IMG/VR virus record: IMGVR_UViG_3300007541_000052
Location: 1-40,357 of that record
Reading direction: 5' to 3' (one strand)
DNA from: a virus
Length of the DNA stretch: 40,357 bases
Shown in pieces: positions 38,653 through 40,357 of this stretch (positions within the stretch are counted from its first letter, which is position 1; each line of letters opens with the position of its first letter). A program made the translations under genes and the position numbers. The notes below the pieces were generated by a model. The model saw only the letters and a list, made by a program, of their open reading frames with translations, was not told where the DNA came from and did no database searches.

Positions 38653-39012
38653 ATGAAAGTAGAATATCCCGTTTCCATTGGCGGAAAAACTATTATTGTT
38701 TCAGATGAATTAGAAAATGATACAGAGATATTTAAGTTTATTCACCACATGGAGGAGTTATTCGGAGACACGAAGTGTGAAAGAAACGGGCAGTCTTCGG
38801 ATAAAGTCAAGATCAACGTTAGAGTTGATTCAGATGAAAACCATTATTACGAAATAGTCTGCTACGACAGGTCTGCTCCAGAATGCAATTATGCCAAAAG
38901 AACATTTGGCGTAAACAAGAAAGGGGGCAACTTGTTTCCCAAAAACAAAGACCAAGAGGGCAATTGGAGGCCGTGGAGAAAATATAACCCGGAAACCAAG
39001 ACAGAAGAATGA
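38653..39012 (+). CDS. hypothetical protein (119 aa)
   Basis: AAGGAAA precedes ATG 38653. The protein is basic in its C-terminal third (CNYAKRTFGVNKKGGNLFPKNKDQEGNWRPWRKYNPETK) with aromatic and Trp residues, a pattern seen in nucleic-acid-binding and phage accessory proteins. The N-terminal half is acidic (DELENDTEIFKFIHHMEEL). No family is recognised. The next gene starts in its stop codon. Confidence 0.6.
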   Translation: MKVEYPVSIGGKTIIVSDELENDTEIFKFIHHMEELFGDTKCERNGQSSDKVKINVRVDSDENHYYEIVCYDRSAPECNYAKRTFGVNKKGGNLFPKNKDQEGNWRPWRKYNPETKTEE

Positions 39013-39758
39013 TTTCTCAATACAACAAAAATAAAGAAACACTGCGCCTCCTCACAGGGGGCGCCTGCAACATTGTTTGTTATGGTCCACTAGAGTTTTA
39101 TTTTAGCGGACTAAAAAAATCTTTTGAATCGGATGATATAAAAGTTTTTGATGTCACAGAATCGTTCAATAAATCTAAAGATATCGACATCGAAATGATT
39201 CCCTCGGTGTTTATTTGTTTTTCTCCACAAAACGCGTACCACTTTAGTAAGTATTGCGAAGAAAGAGAAATACCTTTTGTTTACGTTGTTCGCGACTGGC
39301 CCAAAACAAATCAACAAGCAGCAAATTTTAGGTCTTTTGTATCAAAAAATCTAAATTGCAAAGATGTTGTTTTTTACAACAGTCATCATTGTAATTCTTG
39401 GGGCTTCGGTGGAACAAACTCAAGTATGGTAGAACCTTGTGTTTCCCAAAAAATAACAAGTGACGAAAATATTTTTGTAAAACCCCAAGCGACAAAAGAA
39501 GAACTGCTCAACGCCATGGCTTCTGGGCTTGTGGTAGTAACAAGCGCCAATAATCCAAGCGCGCAACAACTAATAGTGCAAAACCAAAATGGACTGCTTG
39601 TTAAAAGCGAGCAAGAAAAAGAATTGGTATTAGAAGCTATCAAGAAATCTCAAATTGACACAAAAACAATGAGCAAAAACGCAATACAATCAGCTTCAAG
39701 AGAATGCTTTTCTTTAAAAGAATTCACAAGTGGGTGGAAAAAAATCCTAGAAAACTAA
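39009..39758 (+). CDS. GT4-like glycosyltransferase C-terminal domain protein (249 aa)
   Basis: VYVVRDWPKTN and NAMASGLVVVTSANNPSAQQLIVQNQNGLLVKS (about residues 170-203) match the GT4 donor-site pattern A-M-A-S-G-x-P-V-V...E-x-I-x...N-G-L-L-V, with Gln replacing the usual Glu of the G-x-x-E motif. The protein is short for a GT-B enzyme (two half-domains), so it may be a reduced form. A GC-rich hairpin lies within the first codons (39044-39064). It overlaps the previous gene (ATGA). Confidence 0.62.
   Translation: MISQYNKNKETLRLLTGGACNIVCYGPLEFYFSGLKKSFESDDIKVFDVTESFNKSKDIDIEMIPSVFICFSPQNAYHFSKYCEEREIPFVYVVRDWPKTNQQAANFRSFVSKNLNCKDVVFYNSHHCNSWGFGGTNSSMVEPCVSQKITSDENIFVKPQATKEELLNAMASGLVVVTSANNPSAQQLIVQNQNGLLVKSEQEKELVLEAIKKSQIDTKTMSKNAIQSASRECFSLKEFTSGWKKILEN
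39044..39064 (+). other. GC-rich hairpin inside a gene start
   Basis: GCGCCTCC (39044-39051) pairs with GGGGGCGC (39057-39064) around a 5-nt loop, with one G-T wobble. It lies 35 nt after ATG 39009 in a very AT-rich genome and has no T-run, so it is not a normal terminator. It could slow ribosomes or be an RNA-processing site. Confidence 0.4.
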
Positions 39759-39759
39759 T

Positions 39760-40200
39760 ATGAAAAAGATACATTTAATAACGAATAACGAATTACCCGA
39801 AGAGGGTTTCGAAGTTAAGAGCGTAGGAAGCTACGATTATATAGGAAGTTCTTATTACAAGTCAAGTGTATCGGAAATATATTGTCCAAAAGGAATAAAC
39901 TTTATACCCCTAGAAAAAATAAACAGCTTCTTTTCTTTGCTCAAAGATATTTTGGCGCCCAACGGGTTGATTTCAATCGGTGGAATTGACGCAGAAATGC
40001 TTTTAGGGTCTTTTGCAGCCAAGATACACACTGAACAGGTCATTAACAAATTTTTGTTCAAAGGTGATTTTACACAGTGGAACTCGCTTCCTTATTATAG
40101 AAGCATAAAAAATTCAATGATAAACAATGGTTTATTGGTTACAAACACCATAACAGATCCACTTGAAGCAAGGTTCCTAATAAAAGGACAAAAGACTTGA
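39760..40200 (+). CDS. possible methyltransferase-like fragment (146 aa)
   Basis: ATG 39760 follows the previous stop by one base. The middle (FFSLLKDILAPNGLISIGGIDAEMLLGSFAAKI) resembles the later strands of class-I methyltransferases of the L-K-x-G-G-x-x-x-I type, and the end looks like the family's C-terminal part. The usual SAM-binding GxGxG region is absent, so this may be a reduced paralogue without activity. Assignment is tentative. Confidence 0.4.
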   Translation: MKKIHLITNNELPEEGFEVKSVGSYDYIGSSYYKSSVSEIYCPKGINFIPLEKINSFFSLLKDILAPNGLISIGGIDAEMLLGSFAAKIHTEQVINKFLFKGDFTQWNSLPYYRSIKNSMINNGLLVTNTITDPLEARFLIKGQKT

Positions 40201-40357
40201 AAGAAAACTTAATAAGTCACGTGTTTATCCTTGATCAGCCGGAATTTATAAAAAGAGACACCGGGTTGGAAACTACTGAGTTTTATATCGACTGTAATAA
40301 TTTGATATTAGAATCCCAAAAGAAGCTAGAAAACGACGTCAGAGTAACCCGCCAACA
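40197..40357 (+). CDS. 5' end of a hypothetical protein (partial, TTG start)
   Basis: AAAAGGA (40182-40188) is followed by TTG 40197, which overlaps the previous TGA (TTGA). The frame stays open to the right edge for 53 codons (KENLISHVFILDQPEFIKRDTG, then FYIDCNNLILESQKKLENDVRV). The rest lies outside the window, so the family cannot be judged. Confidence 0.55.
   Translation, partial: MKENLISHVFILDQPEFIKRDTGLETTEFYIDCNNLILESQKKLENDVRVTRQ

Noticed and set aside
1-40357. CRISPR arrays, insertion sequences or tRNA genes
   Set aside because: No regularly spaced repeats, transposase motifs or cloverleaf sequences were seen by eye on either strand.

Overview
The window looks like part of the genome of a large, AT-rich, double-stranded DNA tailed bacteriophage. 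All genes I can support lie on the + strand. They are densely packed, with many ATGA or TAATG stop/start overlaps, and most are small and unrecognisable. The recognisable ones are phage replication and nucleotide-metabolism genes: class I ribonucleotide reductase, ThyX, DNA ligase, PhoH, RecA-like recombinase, DnaB-like helicase, primase, a C-family (PolIII alpha) polymerase, and nucleases. No structural, packaging or lysis genes, tRNAs or CRISPR arrays were seen. The host cannot be named from this sequence.

Layout. (1) 0.1-5.4 kb: an accessory region of short genes, including three YopX-family paralogues, a sulfotransferase and a DEDDh exonuclease. Many are joined by a conserved stop/start sequence (GGrGTTGACAAATGA) that recurs in several reading frames. 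(2) 5.45-6.2 kb: a markedly GC-rich island with three small genes, one of them a CsrA-like regulator. (3) 6.3-14.4 kb: SPFH/stomatin-like protein, NrdB, NrdA, ThyX, FkbM-type methyltransferase, DUF4326 protein and ATP-dependent DNA ligase. (4) 14.4-18.8 kb: a HExxH/VWA protein, a MoxR-like AAA+ ATPase and a 680-residue protein of unknown family, which probably work as a unit. (5) 18.9-24.8 kb: PhoH, small zinc-ribbon and HTH proteins, RecA-like recombinase and two PD-(D/E)XK-like nucleases. (6) 24.8-36.0 kb: the replication module of helicase, primase, dNMP-kinase-like protein, Fe-S RecB/Cas4-type nuclease, and a PolIII alpha subunit split into two ORFs by four genes (one a DEDDh exonuclease, one resembling family-4 uracil-DNA glycosylases). 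OB-fold-like and other small proteins follow. (7) 36.0 kb to the end: glycosyltransferase-like and methyltransferase-like genes, suggesting decoration of a glycan or of DNA.

The genes supply deoxynucleotides (NrdAB, ThyX, dNMP kinase), copy DNA (helicase, primase, split polymerase, proofreading exonuclease, ligase) and recombine or repair it (RecA-like, RecB-like, nucleases). The least ordinary observations are the repeated junction element and cassette-like shuffling in the first 5 kb, the split polymerase, the MoxR/VWA/unknown triad, and three genes that appear to begin at AUA or AUC. All assignments come from reading the sequence by eye; no database search was run.
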